A stretch of 64,000 nucleotides of DNA from Algibacter miyuki (GTDB lineage: Bacteria > Bacteroidota > Bacteroidia > Flavobacteriales > Flavobacteriaceae): assembly GCF_030409805.1 (NCBI RefSeq), contig NZ_JAUFQP010000007.1:1075519-1139518 (forward strand). Reading direction: 5' to 3'. The notes under the pieces are model-generated. The model did no database searches. It saw nothing but the letters and a program-made list of their open reading frames with translations, and was not told the origin of the DNA. The translations under genes and the position numbers were made by a program. Shown piece by piece: positions 42,511-52,126 of the stretch; position 1 is the stretch's first letter, and every line of letters begins with the position of its first letter.

Positions 42511-44298
42511 TTATTTTGTAAAGTTAATAAGTTGTTCGCGGTAGGCGGTAAGGAGTTTAGATTTTGAAATGTAACCGTAGTATTTTCCGTTTTTTACAAC
42601 GGGTAAATTCCAGGCGCCACTGCTTTTAAATTTATCCATAATCGTATTCATATTATCGGCGTTATAATCTATAATTCCGGCGTCGGCATGCATGAGACTA
42701 TCGGCATCTACGGTGTCGTATAAATCAGAATTGAACATGATATGACGCACGTCGTCTAGACGGATAACACCGAGAAATTCGTGATTATCATTAACCACAG
42801 GAAAATGATTTCTGGACGATTTGGCGACGGCATTCTTGAGGATGTCGCCGAGTTTCATATCTGGTTTTAGGGTAATGAAATTCGTTTCGATTACTTTATC
42901 GATATCTAAAACCATGAGTACGTTTTGATCTTTATCGTGGGTCATAAGTTCGCCACGTTCGGCAAGTTTTAGCGTATATATAGAATGGGAAATGTAAGAT
43001 TTTGTAATACTGAATGAAATGGCTGAAACAAGCATTAGAGGCACAAAAAGTTCGTATCCGCTAGTAATTTCTGCTATGAGGAAAATCGCGGTAAGCGGTG
43101 CATGAAGTACGCCGGCCATTAAACCAGTCATCCCGATGAGTGTGAAATTAGATTCGGATACATGAAAACCGAGCCCGATATTATTCACGATTTTAGCGAA
43201 AGCATTTCCGAGTGCGCTACCCATAACCAATGTTGGGATAAATACACCGCCAACACCTCCGGCTCCAAAAGTGGTGGTCATGGCAATGGCTTTAAAAATG
43301 GCAATGCCAATTAAAAGCGCGATAACAATCCAAATATTACTGAGGTCTAAATTGAATGGTGTTTTACCAATGGCTGCAAGGTGGTCGCCTTTGAGTAAGT
43401 TATTCATAATACCGTAGCCCTCACCGTATAGCGGCGGGATAAAATAAAGGATAGTACCAATGGCTAAAGCACCAATTAGTAGACGTACGGCACGACTTTC
43501 GAATTGTTTGAAAAAGTTGGTTATCGCAAAAAATACTTTTGAAAAATAAACAGATGCCATGGCGGTTACCACCCCAAGGATGATGTAAAAACCGATGTCG
43601 TTAACTTCAAATTTATCGGTGAGTTCGAAACGTAATAGCACGTCGGTACCTAAAAACATGTAAGAGGTAAGTACTGCGGAAACAGATGCGAGTAATAGTG
43701 GTACCAATGAGGCAAATGCAATATCTAAACTGAAAATTTCTACGGCGAAAATAATGGCGGCAATGGGGGCTTTAAACATGGATGCCATAGCACCAGCGGC
43801 TGCACAACCGATTAGTAAAAGTCGAGTTTTAGTACTCATGTGGAGTAAACGTGCGGCATTGGAACCTAAAGCAGAACCCACGCTTACGGCAGGACCTTGT
43901 AAACCTACTGAACCTCCAAAACCTGCGGTAAGTGGTGCTGTGATTAAGGACGCGTATATATTATATTTGGGGATGATGCCATTTAATTTTGAAATGGCGT
44001 GTAATGTTGATGAAATACCATGGCCAATATGCTTTTTTAACCAAACTTGCTTAATGATGTAAACAAGCAGCAAACCTATAATAGGAAATATAAAATAGAG
44101 CGCGTGATGATGGTTTCTGAAAGCTTCTAATTCTAATAATAAACGAATGTAATGCGTTAAGTTTTTAAGCACCACGGTACCCATTCCGGCAAGAAAACCG
44201 GTTAGAATACTCAGGATATAAATAAACTGGTTTTCGGAAATGTGTTTGTATTTCCAAAGCAAGAATTTACGTAATAAACTTTTGGTAGATCGTGGCAT
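42511..44298 (-). CDS. ClC-family chloride channel/transporter with CBS pair; gating Glu replaced by Gln
   Basis: 595 residues. ClC membrane domain (about 20-430) with KKHIGHGISSTLHAI, GFGGSVGLQGPAVSVGSALG, MFKAPIAAIIFAVEIFSLDI and AGGVGGVFIPTLVMGSALGN, then a C-terminal CBS pair (about 455-590). In most ClC proteins the third block reads G-[R/L]-E-G-P, with Glu148 (E. coli numbering) as the extracellular gate; here it is GLQGP. Loss of that Glu in known ClCs gives a permanently open, proton-uncoupled chloride path. It forms a tandem pair with the next gene, which keeps the Glu. Confidence 0.92.
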   Translation of the reverse strand: MPRSTKSLLRKFLLWKYKHISENQFIYILSILTGFLAGMGTVVLKNLTHYIRLLLELEAFRNHHHALYFIFPIIGLLLVYIIKQVWLKKHIGHGISSTLHAISKLNGIIPKYNIYASLITAPLTAGFGGSVGLQGPAVSVGSALGSNAARLLHMSTKTRLLLIGCAAAGAMASMFKAPIAAIIFAVEIFSLDIAFASLVPLLLASVSAVLTSYMFLGTDVLLRFELTDKFEVNDIGFYIILGVVTAMASVYFSKVFFAITNFFKQFESRAVRLLIGALAIGTILYFIPPLYGEGYGIMNNLLKGDHLAAIGKTPFNLDLSNIWIVIALLIGIAIFKAIAMTTTFGAGGVGGVFIPTLVMGSALGNAFAKIVNNIGLGFHVSESNFTLIGMTGLMAGVLHAPLTAIFLIAEITSGYELFVPLMLVSAISFSITKSYISHSIYTLKLAERGELMTHDKDQNVLMVLDIDKVIETNFITLKPDMKLGDILKNAVAKSSRNHFPVVNDNHEFLGVIRLDDVRHIMFNSDLYDTVDADSLMHADAGIIDYNADNMNTIMDKFKSSGAWNLPVVKNGKYYGYISKSKLLTAYREQLINFTK

Positions 44299-44399
44299 TA
44301 GTTACTGAATTCAGTATAAAATTACAAAAAAAACATGGATGTGTTCAATTTTAAGCACTTAACTTTAATAGCGTCGATATTCTCTTTATGTTTTGGTTT

Positions 44400-46193
44400 T
44401 TACGACTGGTCTTGAAGATTTATTAATTGACGACGGTAAGCTGTGAGTAGCTTAGATTTTGAGATGAAACCATAATATTTTCCGTCTTTTTTTACGGGTA
44501 AATTCCAGGCGCTACTGTCTTGAAATTTTTTCATAATATCGGTCATTTTATCTTTGTCGAGGTTGATTACTTCGGGTGGTTTCTGCATTAAATCGGAAGC
44601 AAAAACATTGTTGTATAAAGATTGATCGAACATAATAGGGCGTAAATCGTCTAAAAGAATAATGCCTTCTAATTTCTGGGTATCCTTTTTTACAACAGGA
44701 TAGATATTTCGTTTCGATTTAATTACCGCTTTCTGGATGATTTGCTCTAAAGTCATGTTCGGATTTAAAATCATAAAGTTGGTTTCAATAACTTTATCGA
44801 TATCCATTAAAGTTAAAACGGCGTGGTCTTTATCGTGGGTAATTAATTCGCCTTTTCTACCTAATTCCATATTGTAAACCGAATGGGGTTTAAAATATTT
44901 GGTAATACTGAAAGATATGGTTGCGGTAATCATTAGAGGAACAAAAAGCTCATAACCGCCCGTAAGTTCAGCAATTAAGAAAATGGCCGTAAGTGGCGCA
45001 TGCAAAACACCAGCTAAAACACCCGCCATACCAACTAGGGTAAAATTACTTTCGGAAATTGGCGTATTTATTAATCCGCTGTTGTTAATTATTTTGGATA
45101 TGCAAAAGCCCATAATACTACCCATAAAAAGGGTTGGTGCAAAAATACCACCAACACCACCGGCTCCAAAGGTGAGTCCGCTAGCTATAATTTTAAAAAG
45201 CATAAGTGCGGTTAGAAGTAAAACAACGTTCCAAATATTGGTTAAATCCATTTGAAACAAGTTGTTTTCCAAAGCTTTTTCGGGATTGCCAACAATAAGA
45301 TTATTAATAACGTCGAAACCTTCACCATATAAAGGCGGAATTAAAAACACAAGTAAGCCAATACCAATACCACCAATAAGTAGTTTTTTTATTGGGCTAC
45401 CAATAGTGTCGAAAAACTTTTGAATTCTATCGTAAACTTCCGTGAAATAAATGGATACAAAGGCCGCAACAATTCCTAAGATGATATAGAATGGCGCATC
45501 GGCAAGGTAGAATTTATCTTCAATTCTGAAAGGTAAAATAACGTCGCTTCCGAAGAAAAAACGTGAGGTTAAAATTGCTGAAAGTGATGCTAATAAAAGT
45601 GGTAACATAGATGCGATAGTTAAATCGAGACTAAACACTTCAATCGCAAAAATAATAGCCGCAATAGGCGCTTTAAAAATAGAGCTCATGGCACCAGCAG
45701 ACGCACATCCAATAAGGAGGGTTCTGGTGGTTTGGTTCATGTGGAACATGCGCGAAATATTAGATCCTAACGCAGCACCTGTGGCTACGGTTGGTCCCTC
45801 TAAACCTACGGAGCCTCCAAAGCCAACGGTTAATGGCGCGGTTAAAATAGAACCAAACATTTGAAAGGGTTTCATGAGTCCTTTTCGTTTTGAAATGGCA
45901 TATAATGTGGATGGAATACCGTGACTGACTTTATTCCGGATAACGTATTTTATACTAAGGTAAGCTAGAGTTAAACCGATAATGGGAAATAGAAAATAAA
46001 AGGCATGATGATAGTCTTTTACTAATTTGCCTTCTAATAAATGCTGGATAAAGTGCGTTAAGTTTTTTAAAACTACAGCGCCCATTCCGGATGCGAAACC
46101 AATAATGATACTAAGCAGGTAAACAAACTGGCGTTTGGAGATGTGTTTGGCTCTCCAAATAAGAATTTGTTTTAAGATGGTTTTTTTAGGCAT
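44400..46193 (-). CDS. ClC-family chloride channel/transporter with CBS pair
   Basis: 597 residues, close paralogue of the downstream gene. It has the same layout: NKVSHGIPSTLYAISKRKGL, GFGGSVGLEGPTVATGAALG with the gating Glu intact, IFKAPIAAIIFAIEVFSLDL, AGGVGGIFAPTLFMGSIMGF, and a CBS pair (about 455-590) that may sense nucleotides. Inner-membrane chloride transport, possibly coupled to protons. The second Glu position of E. coli ClC-ec1 (Glu203) is Val here, so coupling may differ. It ends 101 bases before the other ClC gene, and starts 1 base after the stop of the 46195-46911 gene. Confidence 0.92.
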   Translation of the reverse strand: MPKKTILKQILIWRAKHISKRQFVYLLSIIIGFASGMGAVVLKNLTHFIQHLLEGKLVKDYHHAFYFLFPIIGLTLAYLSIKYVIRNKVSHGIPSTLYAISKRKGLMKPFQMFGSILTAPLTVGFGGSVGLEGPTVATGAALGSNISRMFHMNQTTRTLLIGCASAGAMSSIFKAPIAAIIFAIEVFSLDLTIASMLPLLLASLSAILTSRFFFGSDVILPFRIEDKFYLADAPFYIILGIVAAFVSIYFTEVYDRIQKFFDTIGSPIKKLLIGGIGIGLLVFLIPPLYGEGFDVINNLIVGNPEKALENNLFQMDLTNIWNVVLLLTALMLFKIIASGLTFGAGGVGGIFAPTLFMGSIMGFCISKIINNSGLINTPISESNFTLVGMAGVLAGVLHAPLTAIFLIAELTGGYELFVPLMITATISFSITKYFKPHSVYNMELGRKGELITHDKDHAVLTLMDIDKVIETNFMILNPNMTLEQIIQKAVIKSKRNIYPVVKKDTQKLEGIILLDDLRPIMFDQSLYNNVFASDLMQKPPEVINLDKDKMTDIMKKFQDSSAWNLPVKKDGKYYGFISKSKLLTAYRRQLINLQDQS

Positions 46194-46194
46194 T

Positions 46195-46911
46195 TTAGTT
46201 TTGTACGGATTTAGATAAAATATCGGTTGCTAGATATCCATCATTTTTATTGAAATACCAAGCTCTGTTTTTTGGCATTTTTATCCCGTTTATGGTTTCT
46301 AAACCGGTTAGCAGGATGTATTCGCCATCGTTTTTGCTTTCATCTTTAAAGAACTGATAAACTTCCATGGCGTAGGTTTCTGGATTAAAGTAGAAATACC
46401 AAGTATCTTTACCAACTTCTTTTTGGTAAGTAGCTTTTAAAACTAAATATTCTTTTCCTTTAAAAGTTTTTTGAGTTACTTTTTGATCTATTATAGTGCC
46501 TTCATCATTTAATTTCATTGGTAAACCGTACAAGTAGGTGTAGTAGTTTTTAAATAATTTTGCGCGCTTACAGCTTAAGTTATGCTCTTTTTTAAGTGCA
46601 TCCGTTAAGTTGGTATTGCCGTTAATAGATAAGGTGCAGTCTGATTTGTTAACAACGGACTCCGCAAGTATCGTGTCTTTTTGAGTTTGTAAAGCAAAAT
46701 ATTCTTTAGGTAAACTTATTGAAATATTACTTATTCGTTCGGGTTTGTTGGGCATGTTCATGGTAACTGAAAATGCGCCTTCAAAGTTTTTCCAATTATT
46801 ATCAGGGTCGTGAAATTGTATAGATTTCTCTAATAATTCAGCACCCGTAATATCTTGGGATAAACCGATTGTTGATACGAAAAGTAAGCAAAGAAGGATT
46901 AAATTTTTCAT
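46195..46911 (-). CDS. Exported DUF6503-type protein
   Basis: 238 residues. Signal peptide MKNLILLCLLFVSTIGLSQ, then a beta-rich domain containing GAELLEKSIQFHDPDNNWKN, FFYTYLYGLPMKL-like and WYFYFNPETYAMEVYQFFKD, as in DUF6503 proteins of Bacteroidota, which resemble outer-membrane lipoprotein-sorting folds (LolA/LolB). That resemblance is tentative. First of the three-gene minus-strand run with the ClC pair. A reverse-complement, frameshifted copy begins at 63715. Confidence 0.8.
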   Translation of the reverse strand: MKNLILLCLLFVSTIGLSQDITGAELLEKSIQFHDPDNNWKNFEGAFSVTMNMPNKPERISNISISLPKEYFALQTQKDTILAESVVNKSDCTLSINGNTNLTDALKKEHNLSCKRAKLFKNYYTYLYGLPMKLNDEGTIIDQKVTQKTFKGKEYLVLKATYQKEVGKDTWYFYFNPETYAMEVYQFFKDESKNDGEYILLTGLETINGIKMPKNRAWYFNKNDGYLATDILSKSVQN

Positions 46912-46924
46912 GTATTTGGTTTAC

Positions 46925-46951
46925 TAAAAAATCCTGCAAAAGCAGGATTTT
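46925..46951. terminator. Terminator after aspS
   Basis: AAAAATCCTGC pairs with GCAGGATTTT across an AAAA loop, between the aspS stop and the DUF6503 gene start. The mirror copy is at 63675-63701. Confidence 0.8.
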
Positions 46952-46955
46952 AATA

Positions 46956-48710
46956 TTATGATTTTAAATTAAGTTTTAAGCTTAACTCTGTTAATTGATC
47001 ATCATCAATTGGGGCGGGTGCATCGATCATTACATCTCGGCCCGAATTGTTTTTTGGAAAGGCAATAAAATCTCGAATAGTTTCTTGTCCGCCTAAAATA
47101 GCAACCAATCGGTCTAATCCAAAAGCTAAACCGCCGTGTGGTGGAGCACCATATTCAAAGGCATCCATTAGAAATCCAAACTGTGCTTTTGCTTCTTCTT
47201 CAGAAAAACCTAAATGTTTCAGCATGATGGCTTGCGTGGCTTTATCGTGAATACGAATAGAACCTCCTCCAATTTCGTTACCGTTTAAAACTAAATCGTA
47301 AGCATTGGCTTTTACTTCGCCTGGGTTAGAGTCTAAAAGTTCTATCTGTCCCGGTTTTGGCGATGTAAATGGGTGGTGCATGGCGTGGTAATGTCCGGTT
47401 TCTTCATCCAGTTCCAGTAAAGGGAAATCGATAACCCAAAGTGGAGCAAATACTTTGGGATCTCTCAATCCTAAGCGTTCTGCTAATTCCATACGTAAAG
47501 CACTTAATTGTGCGCGTACTTTATTTGTATCTCCAGAAAGTACACAAACTAAGTCGCCTGCTTTGGCGCCTGTAATTTCTGCCCATTTGGCTAAATCGTC
47601 TTGGTCGTAAAATTTATCTACGGAAGATTTGAAGCTTCCATCGTCATTACAACGTGAATAAATCATGCCTAAAGCACCAACTTGCGGACGCTTTACCCAG
47701 TCTATTAATTTATCAATTTCTTTTCTAGTGTAGCTATTTCCACCTGGTACAGCAATACCAACAACTAATTCAGCATTGTTGAATACCCCAAATTCTTTAT
47801 GTTGTGTTACCGCGTTTAATTCGCCAAATTCCATACCGAAACGGATGTCTGGTTTATCGTTTCCGTATAAACGCATTGCATCGTCGTAAAGCATTCTTGG
47901 GAATTTTTCAATTTCAACACCATTCACTTCTTTTAATAAATGACGGGTTAAACCTTCAAACACATTTAAAATATCTTCTTGGTCAACAAATGCCATTTCA
48001 CAATCTATTTGTGTAAACTCGGGTTGTCTATCGGCGCGTAAATCTTCATCTCTAAAGCATTTTACAATCTGAAAATATTTATCCATACCACCAACCATAA
48101 GCAGTTGCTTAAAGGTTTGAGGCGATTGTGGAAGGGCGTAAAATTCACCAGCATTCATACGTGATGGAACTACGAAATCGCGTGCGCCTTCAGGAGTAGA
48201 TTTTATTAAATATGGTGTTTCAACTTCGATAAAGCCTTCAGTAGAAAGATAATTTCTAACCGCTTGAGATACTTTAGATCTAAAAATTAAACTGTTTTTT
48301 ACCGGGTTACGACGAATATCTAAATAACGATATTTCATTCTAATATCTTCGCCTCCATCGGTTTTGTCTTCAATAGTAAAAGGAGGTAGTATCGATTTGT
48401 TTAAAATAATAAGCTCGGAAACTAAAATTTCTATGTCTCCCGTTGGCATATTCGGGTTTTTTGAAGCACGTTCAATAACCGTTCCTTTAACTTGAATTAC
48501 GAACTCACGTCCCAAATGTTGGGCTTGTTCTATTAAATCTTTGCTAGTACGCTCTTCATCAAAAACAAGTTGAGTGATACCGTAACGGTCGCGTAAATCG
48601 ACCCAAACAATAAAACCTTTATCTCTAGACTTTTGCACCCAACCAGATAGGGTTACTTCTGTATTAATGTGTGCCGCAGTTAATTCGCCGCAATTATGAC
48701 TTCTGTACAT
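46956..48710 (-). CDS. aspS: Aspartate-tRNA ligase
   Basis: 584 residues from ATG 48710 ([20 protein letters not shown]); seven further upstream codons are in frame but lie beyond the -7 element. OB-fold anticodon-binding domain (1-105), class II catalytic motifs [20 protein letters not shown] (motif 2) and [15 protein letters not shown] (motif 3), and the bacterial GAD insertion domain (about 285-420). It charges tRNA-Asp. A second identical copy lies in the right arm of the palindrome. Confidence 0.98.
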   Translation of the reverse strand: MYRSHNCGELTAAHINTEVTLSGWVQKSRDKGFIVWVDLRDRYGITQLVFDEERTSKDLIEQAQHLGREFVIQVKGTVIERASKNPNMPTGDIEILVSELIILNKSILPPFTIEDKTDGGEDIRMKYRYLDIRRNPVKNSLIFRSKVSQAVRNYLSTEGFIEVETPYLIKSTPEGARDFVVPSRMNAGEFYALPQSPQTFKQLLMVGGMDKYFQIVKCFRDEDLRADRQPEFTQIDCEMAFVDQEDILNVFEGLTRHLLKEVNGVEIEKFPRMLYDDAMRLYGNDKPDIRFGMEFGELNAVTQHKEFGVFNNAELVVGIAVPGGNSYTRKEIDKLIDWVKRPQVGALGMIYSRCNDDGSFKSSVDKFYDQDDLAKWAEITGAKAGDLVCVLSGDTNKVRAQLSALRMELAERLGLRDPKVFAPLWVIDFPLLELDEETGHYHAMHHPFTSPKPGQIELLDSNPGEVKANAYDLVLNGNEIGGGSIRIHDKATQAIMLKHLGFSEEEAKAQFGFLMDAFEYGAPPHGGLAFGLDRLVAILGGQETIRDFIAFPKNNSGRDVMIDAPAPIDDDQLTELSLKLNLKS

Positions 48711-48728
48711 TGTTGTAAAATTGAGGTG

Positions 48729-48758
48729 CAAATTTAACCCAAATTATGCAATTACAAA
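48729..48758 (-). promoter_or_regulatory. Promoter of aspS
   Basis: Minus-strand TTTG (48758-48755) and TAAATTTG (48736-48729) with an 18-bp spacer. The ATG at 48710 is 18 bases past the -7 element, so the leader is short. Confidence 0.7.
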
Positions 48759-49108
48759 TCTATTCGGTCGCAAATATTGATTAAATAGGGTTGCGTTATG
48801 ATGTTTTTAGAGTTAATCGCCTAGATGTGTTGTTGAAGAGGGGAGAGGCGAGTCTGTTTGAGTCTTTTTTTGATGCTGTTTTTAAGCGATGCTGGATGGT
48901 GTTGAAACCTTGGGTTGATTTTAATTTTTATATTATTGGCAATTATCATATTGATATTTTTTAGCTTAAAAATCAATAATATATATGGTTTGTTACGGTA
49001 TCTTTTGTTAAAATGCTATATGTAGATGGAATATTATGTTAATTTTTTATTAAGAAAAACGATAATATGTATATATTAGCTATAACTAATTCAAAATAAA
49101 CTAATTAT
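48759..49108. other. Non-coding region between aspS and the first tandem TonB receptor
   Basis: About 350 bases with no supported ORF, hairpin or promoter consensus. The last 45 bases (ATATGTATATATTAGCTATA, ACTAATTCAAAATA) closely match the leader of the second TonB receptor at 52083-52115. Confidence 0.5.
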
Positions 49109-51739
49109 ATGACTAAATTTTTAAATCATTTTGGGATGATGTTTCTGTTATTTATAGGCACATCGGGAACGCTAATCGCACAAGAGGTTTCGGGTGTGGT
49201 AAGTGACGAATCTGGTGCTTTGCCAGGTGTATCGGTAATTGTTAAAGGAACAACTACGGGGACCACAACAGATTTCGATGGTAAATACTCCATAAGTGCC
49301 GATAGTAACGCTGTTTTGGTGTTTTCGTACGTGGGTTATGAAACTCAGGAAAAAGCAGTTTCAGGAAATAAAATGAATGTTACCATGCAATCGGGAGTGG
49401 CTTTAGATGCTATTGTTTTAACAGGAAATAGAGCAAAACCAAGAACTATTTTAGATTCACCTGTGCCTATTGATAATATAGGTTTAGATGAAATGCGTAA
49501 AACGGGACAGCCAACTATTGATAAAATGTTGACTTATAAAGTGCCATCGTTTAACTCGTCTACTCAAGCTGTTTCTGATGCTACAGCGCATTTTGATCCT
49601 GCAGATTTACGTGGCTTAGGACCAAGTAGAACGTTGGTTTTAGTAAATGGAAAGCGTAAAAACCAAAGTGCATTAGTGTATATTAATGATACGCCAGGAA
49701 AAGGTGAAGTTGGTGTAGATTTAAAAAGTATTCCTGCTGCTGCCATTGAGCGTATCGAGGTTTTAAGAGATGGTGCTTCGGCACAATATGGCTCTGATGC
49801 TATTGCGGGTGTTATCAATATGGTATTAAAAAAGAACGTTGAATATACTACGGTCAATGTAAAATCGGGGATGACAACCGAAGGAGATGGTTTTAATTTT
49901 GGTGTGGATTTAAACACAGGCTTATCTGGTGATAATGGTGCGTATTTAAATTTTACTGCGGGATATTACGAACAAGAAAAAACCAATAGACCAGGGGCTC
50001 CTGGAACAGATGCTTTAATTGGAGTGTATGCTGGTGATCAGACTTGGGGAGATTGGTTAGCTAATAATCCTGAATTAGGGATGAACGTTGGGCAACCCGA
50101 GTTAAAAAAACTCGATTTGTTTTTTAACGCAGGAGTGCCTTTCAAAAATGATTCAGGTGAGTTTTATACTTTTGGAGGTGTAACGTCTAGACAAGGCACA
50201 AGTTTTGCGTTATACAGAGCGCCTTACTGGGTTGGAGATCCATATAATTTATTACACGAAGCGGGTTCTGATTATAATGGGTTTCAGCCCACTTTTGAAA
50301 CCGATGTTGTCGATAACAACTTAACGGCTGGTGTAAAGTGGAAATTATTTAACTTCGATGTCGATTTTAGTGGAACATACGGAAGAAACAGAATTGATTA
50401 CGATGTAAACAACACTTTAAATATAGACTTAGGAGCAAATAGTCCAATTGAATTTGCTGTTGGGGGGTATACGTTTAGCAACTCGTTGGCGAATTTAGAT
50501 TTGTCAAGAAGTTTAGGGCAAGTGAATATTGCTTTTGGAGCAGAAATAAAGAAAGAGAACTTTTCTGCAAGAGCAGGTGATCCTGCTTCCTACTATAATC
50601 CTACAGGGAATGGTAATGCGCAGTCTTTCCCAGGTTTACAGCCTGCTAATGCGGTGCGTGCCGATAGACATAATTATGGTGTTTATGGCGATTTAGAATG
50701 GGAGCCAACCGATGCTTTACTAATTGGTGGAGCTATTCGATATGAAGATTTTAGCGATTTTGGAGACAATGTATCATGGAAAGTAAGTGGGCGTTACTCC
50801 TTAGGTGATAAAGGGGCTTTGAGGGCATCATATAGTACAGGGTTTAGAGCGCCATCGTTACATCAAATATATTTAAGTAATGTGCAAACATTGGTTTCTG
50901 GTGGTAGTATTTCAAACCAAGGCACGTTTAATAATGTAGACCCAATTATTCGAGAAGATTTAGGTGTGCCGCAGCTTACTGCGGAAACATCTAAAAACAT
51001 ATCGGCAGGTATAACTTATAAGGTTAAACCTAACCTTTCTGTTTCAGCAGATTTTTATAATGTAAAGGTGGATGATCGTGTTTTATTTACAGGTGAAATT
51101 GGATTCGATGGCGATGATGGATCAACAAATCCAGTAGAAAGTGTATTGATAGCTAATTCTATTACCAGTTTGAAGTTTTTTGTAAATGCTGTAAGTACAA
51201 GTACTTCAGGAGTAGATTTAGTGGTTAATTATACTAATATCGATTTAGGTAAAGGGCTCTTGAATGCTACTTTAGCGGCTAATTTTAATGAAACTACTAT
51301 TGAAGGCGCAATTGATACACCTGCTATATTTGCAGCAAATGGTTACGAAATTTTCAATAGAAAGGAGCAAGCTAGAATTACATCGGCAAGACCAAAATCT
51401 AAAGTATTATTAGGTTTAGATTACGATTTAAATAAATGGGATTTTATTGTAAATAATACTTATTTTGGCGAGGTTACGTGGCAACATGGTAGTAATCCTG
51501 CGTTCGATCAAACCTTCGCAGGTAAGGTGCTTACAGATTTAATCGTTGGTTATGAGTTTAATGAAAAGGTTTCGGGGAACATTTCTGTAAATAATTTATT
51601 TAATGTGTATCCAGATGAATTAGATGCTAAAGGTGATGTGGTTACCGATCTTGGAGGGCGTTTTAAATACGCTTGGGAAGTAAATCAATTTGGTTTTAAC
51701 GGTACTATAATTAATGCGAGTTTAGCCTTTAAATTCTAA
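49109..51739 (+). CDS. TonB-dependent receptor, tandem paralogue 1
   Basis: 876 residues. Signal peptide MTKFLNHFGMMFLLFIGTSG to TLIAQ, carboxypeptidase-regulatory-like domain (about 26-105, GTTTGTTTDFDGKYSISADS), plug (about 112-240, DLRGLGPSRTLVLVNGKRKN, IERIEVLRDGASAQYGSDAI), barrel ending in an aromatic strand (INASLAFKF). Outer-membrane importer of the iron-complex/vitamin receptor class; substrate unknown. Followed by its own terminator and by a related receptor with a nearly identical 5' leader. The mirror copy at 58888-61517 is frameshifted. Confidence 0.94.
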   Translation: MTKFLNHFGMMFLLFIGTSGTLIAQEVSGVVSDESGALPGVSVIVKGTTTGTTTDFDGKYSISADSNAVLVFSYVGYETQEKAVSGNKMNVTMQSGVALDAIVLTGNRAKPRTILDSPVPIDNIGLDEMRKTGQPTIDKMLTYKVPSFNSSTQAVSDATAHFDPADLRGLGPSRTLVLVNGKRKNQSALVYINDTPGKGEVGVDLKSIPAAAIERIEVLRDGASAQYGSDAIAGVINMVLKKNVEYTTVNVKSGMTTEGDGFNFGVDLNTGLSGDNGAYLNFTAGYYEQEKTNRPGAPGTDALIGVYAGDQTWGDWLANNPELGMNVGQPELKKLDLFFNAGVPFKNDSGEFYTFGGVTSRQGTSFALYRAPYWVGDPYNLLHEAGSDYNGFQPTFETDVVDNNLTAGVKWKLFNFDVDFSGTYGRNRIDYDVNNTLNIDLGANSPIEFAVGGYTFSNSLANLDLSRSLGQVNIAFGAEIKKENFSARAGDPASYYNPTGNGNAQSFPGLQPANAVRADRHNYGVYGDLEWEPTDALLIGGAIRYEDFSDFGDNVSWKVSGRYSLGDKGALRASYSTGFRAPSLHQIYLSNVQTLVSGGSISNQGTFNNVDPIIREDLGVPQLTAETSKNISAGITYKVKPNLSVSADFYNVKVDDRVLFTGEIGFDGDDGSTNPVESVLIANSITSLKFFVNAVSTSTSGVDLVVNYTNIDLGKGLLNATLAANFNETTIEGAIDTPAIFAANGYEIFNRKEQARITSARPKSKVLLGLDYDLNKWDFIVNNTYFGEVTWQHGSNPAFDQTFAGKVLTDLIVGYEFNEKVSGNISVNNLFNVYPDELDAKGDVVTDLGGRFKYAWEVNQFGFNGTIINASLAFKF

Positions 51740-51781
51740 AGTTAATAACGCTTGTTTTAGAAAACGTATTTTTTATTCTAT

Positions 51782-51833
51782 AAACCCCAAATTTTGGCCT
51801 TTTCTCCAAAATTTGGGGTTTTTTTTTAAGTTT
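51782..51833 (+). terminator. Terminator after tandem TonB receptor 1
   Basis: AAACCCCAAATTTTGG pairs with CCAAAATTTGGGGTTT, followed by a run of nine Ts in total. The mirror copy is at 58795-58846. Confidence 0.85.
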
Positions 51834-52126
51834 AACATTTTTTTTAGACTATTTAAAATAATTCTTAAATACTAATAAAACGTTAATAATACGTTTTATT
51901 TTTAAGGCTATACTTTGTGGTTTGTTTTTTAGAATATTGATTGTCATTGAGTTATAGTTGTGTTTGGTTTTTTGTTTAAAAAAAACAAGACACAAAAACA
52001 GTTTTTTAATTTGTAAGTTTTTATATCGGAAAGGATGTTTTGTGTGTATTGTTTTACATCTAAGCATTTAATATCCAATATAATATGCATATATTAGCTT
52101 TAACTAATTCAAAATTATTTATTATT
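51834..52126. other. Non-coding spacer between the tandem TonB receptors
   Basis: AT-rich, no supported ORF. It contains the eight-A run at about 51978-51985 that is seven in the mirror copy, and the leader ATATGCATATATTAGCTTTA shared with receptor 1. Confidence 0.5.
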
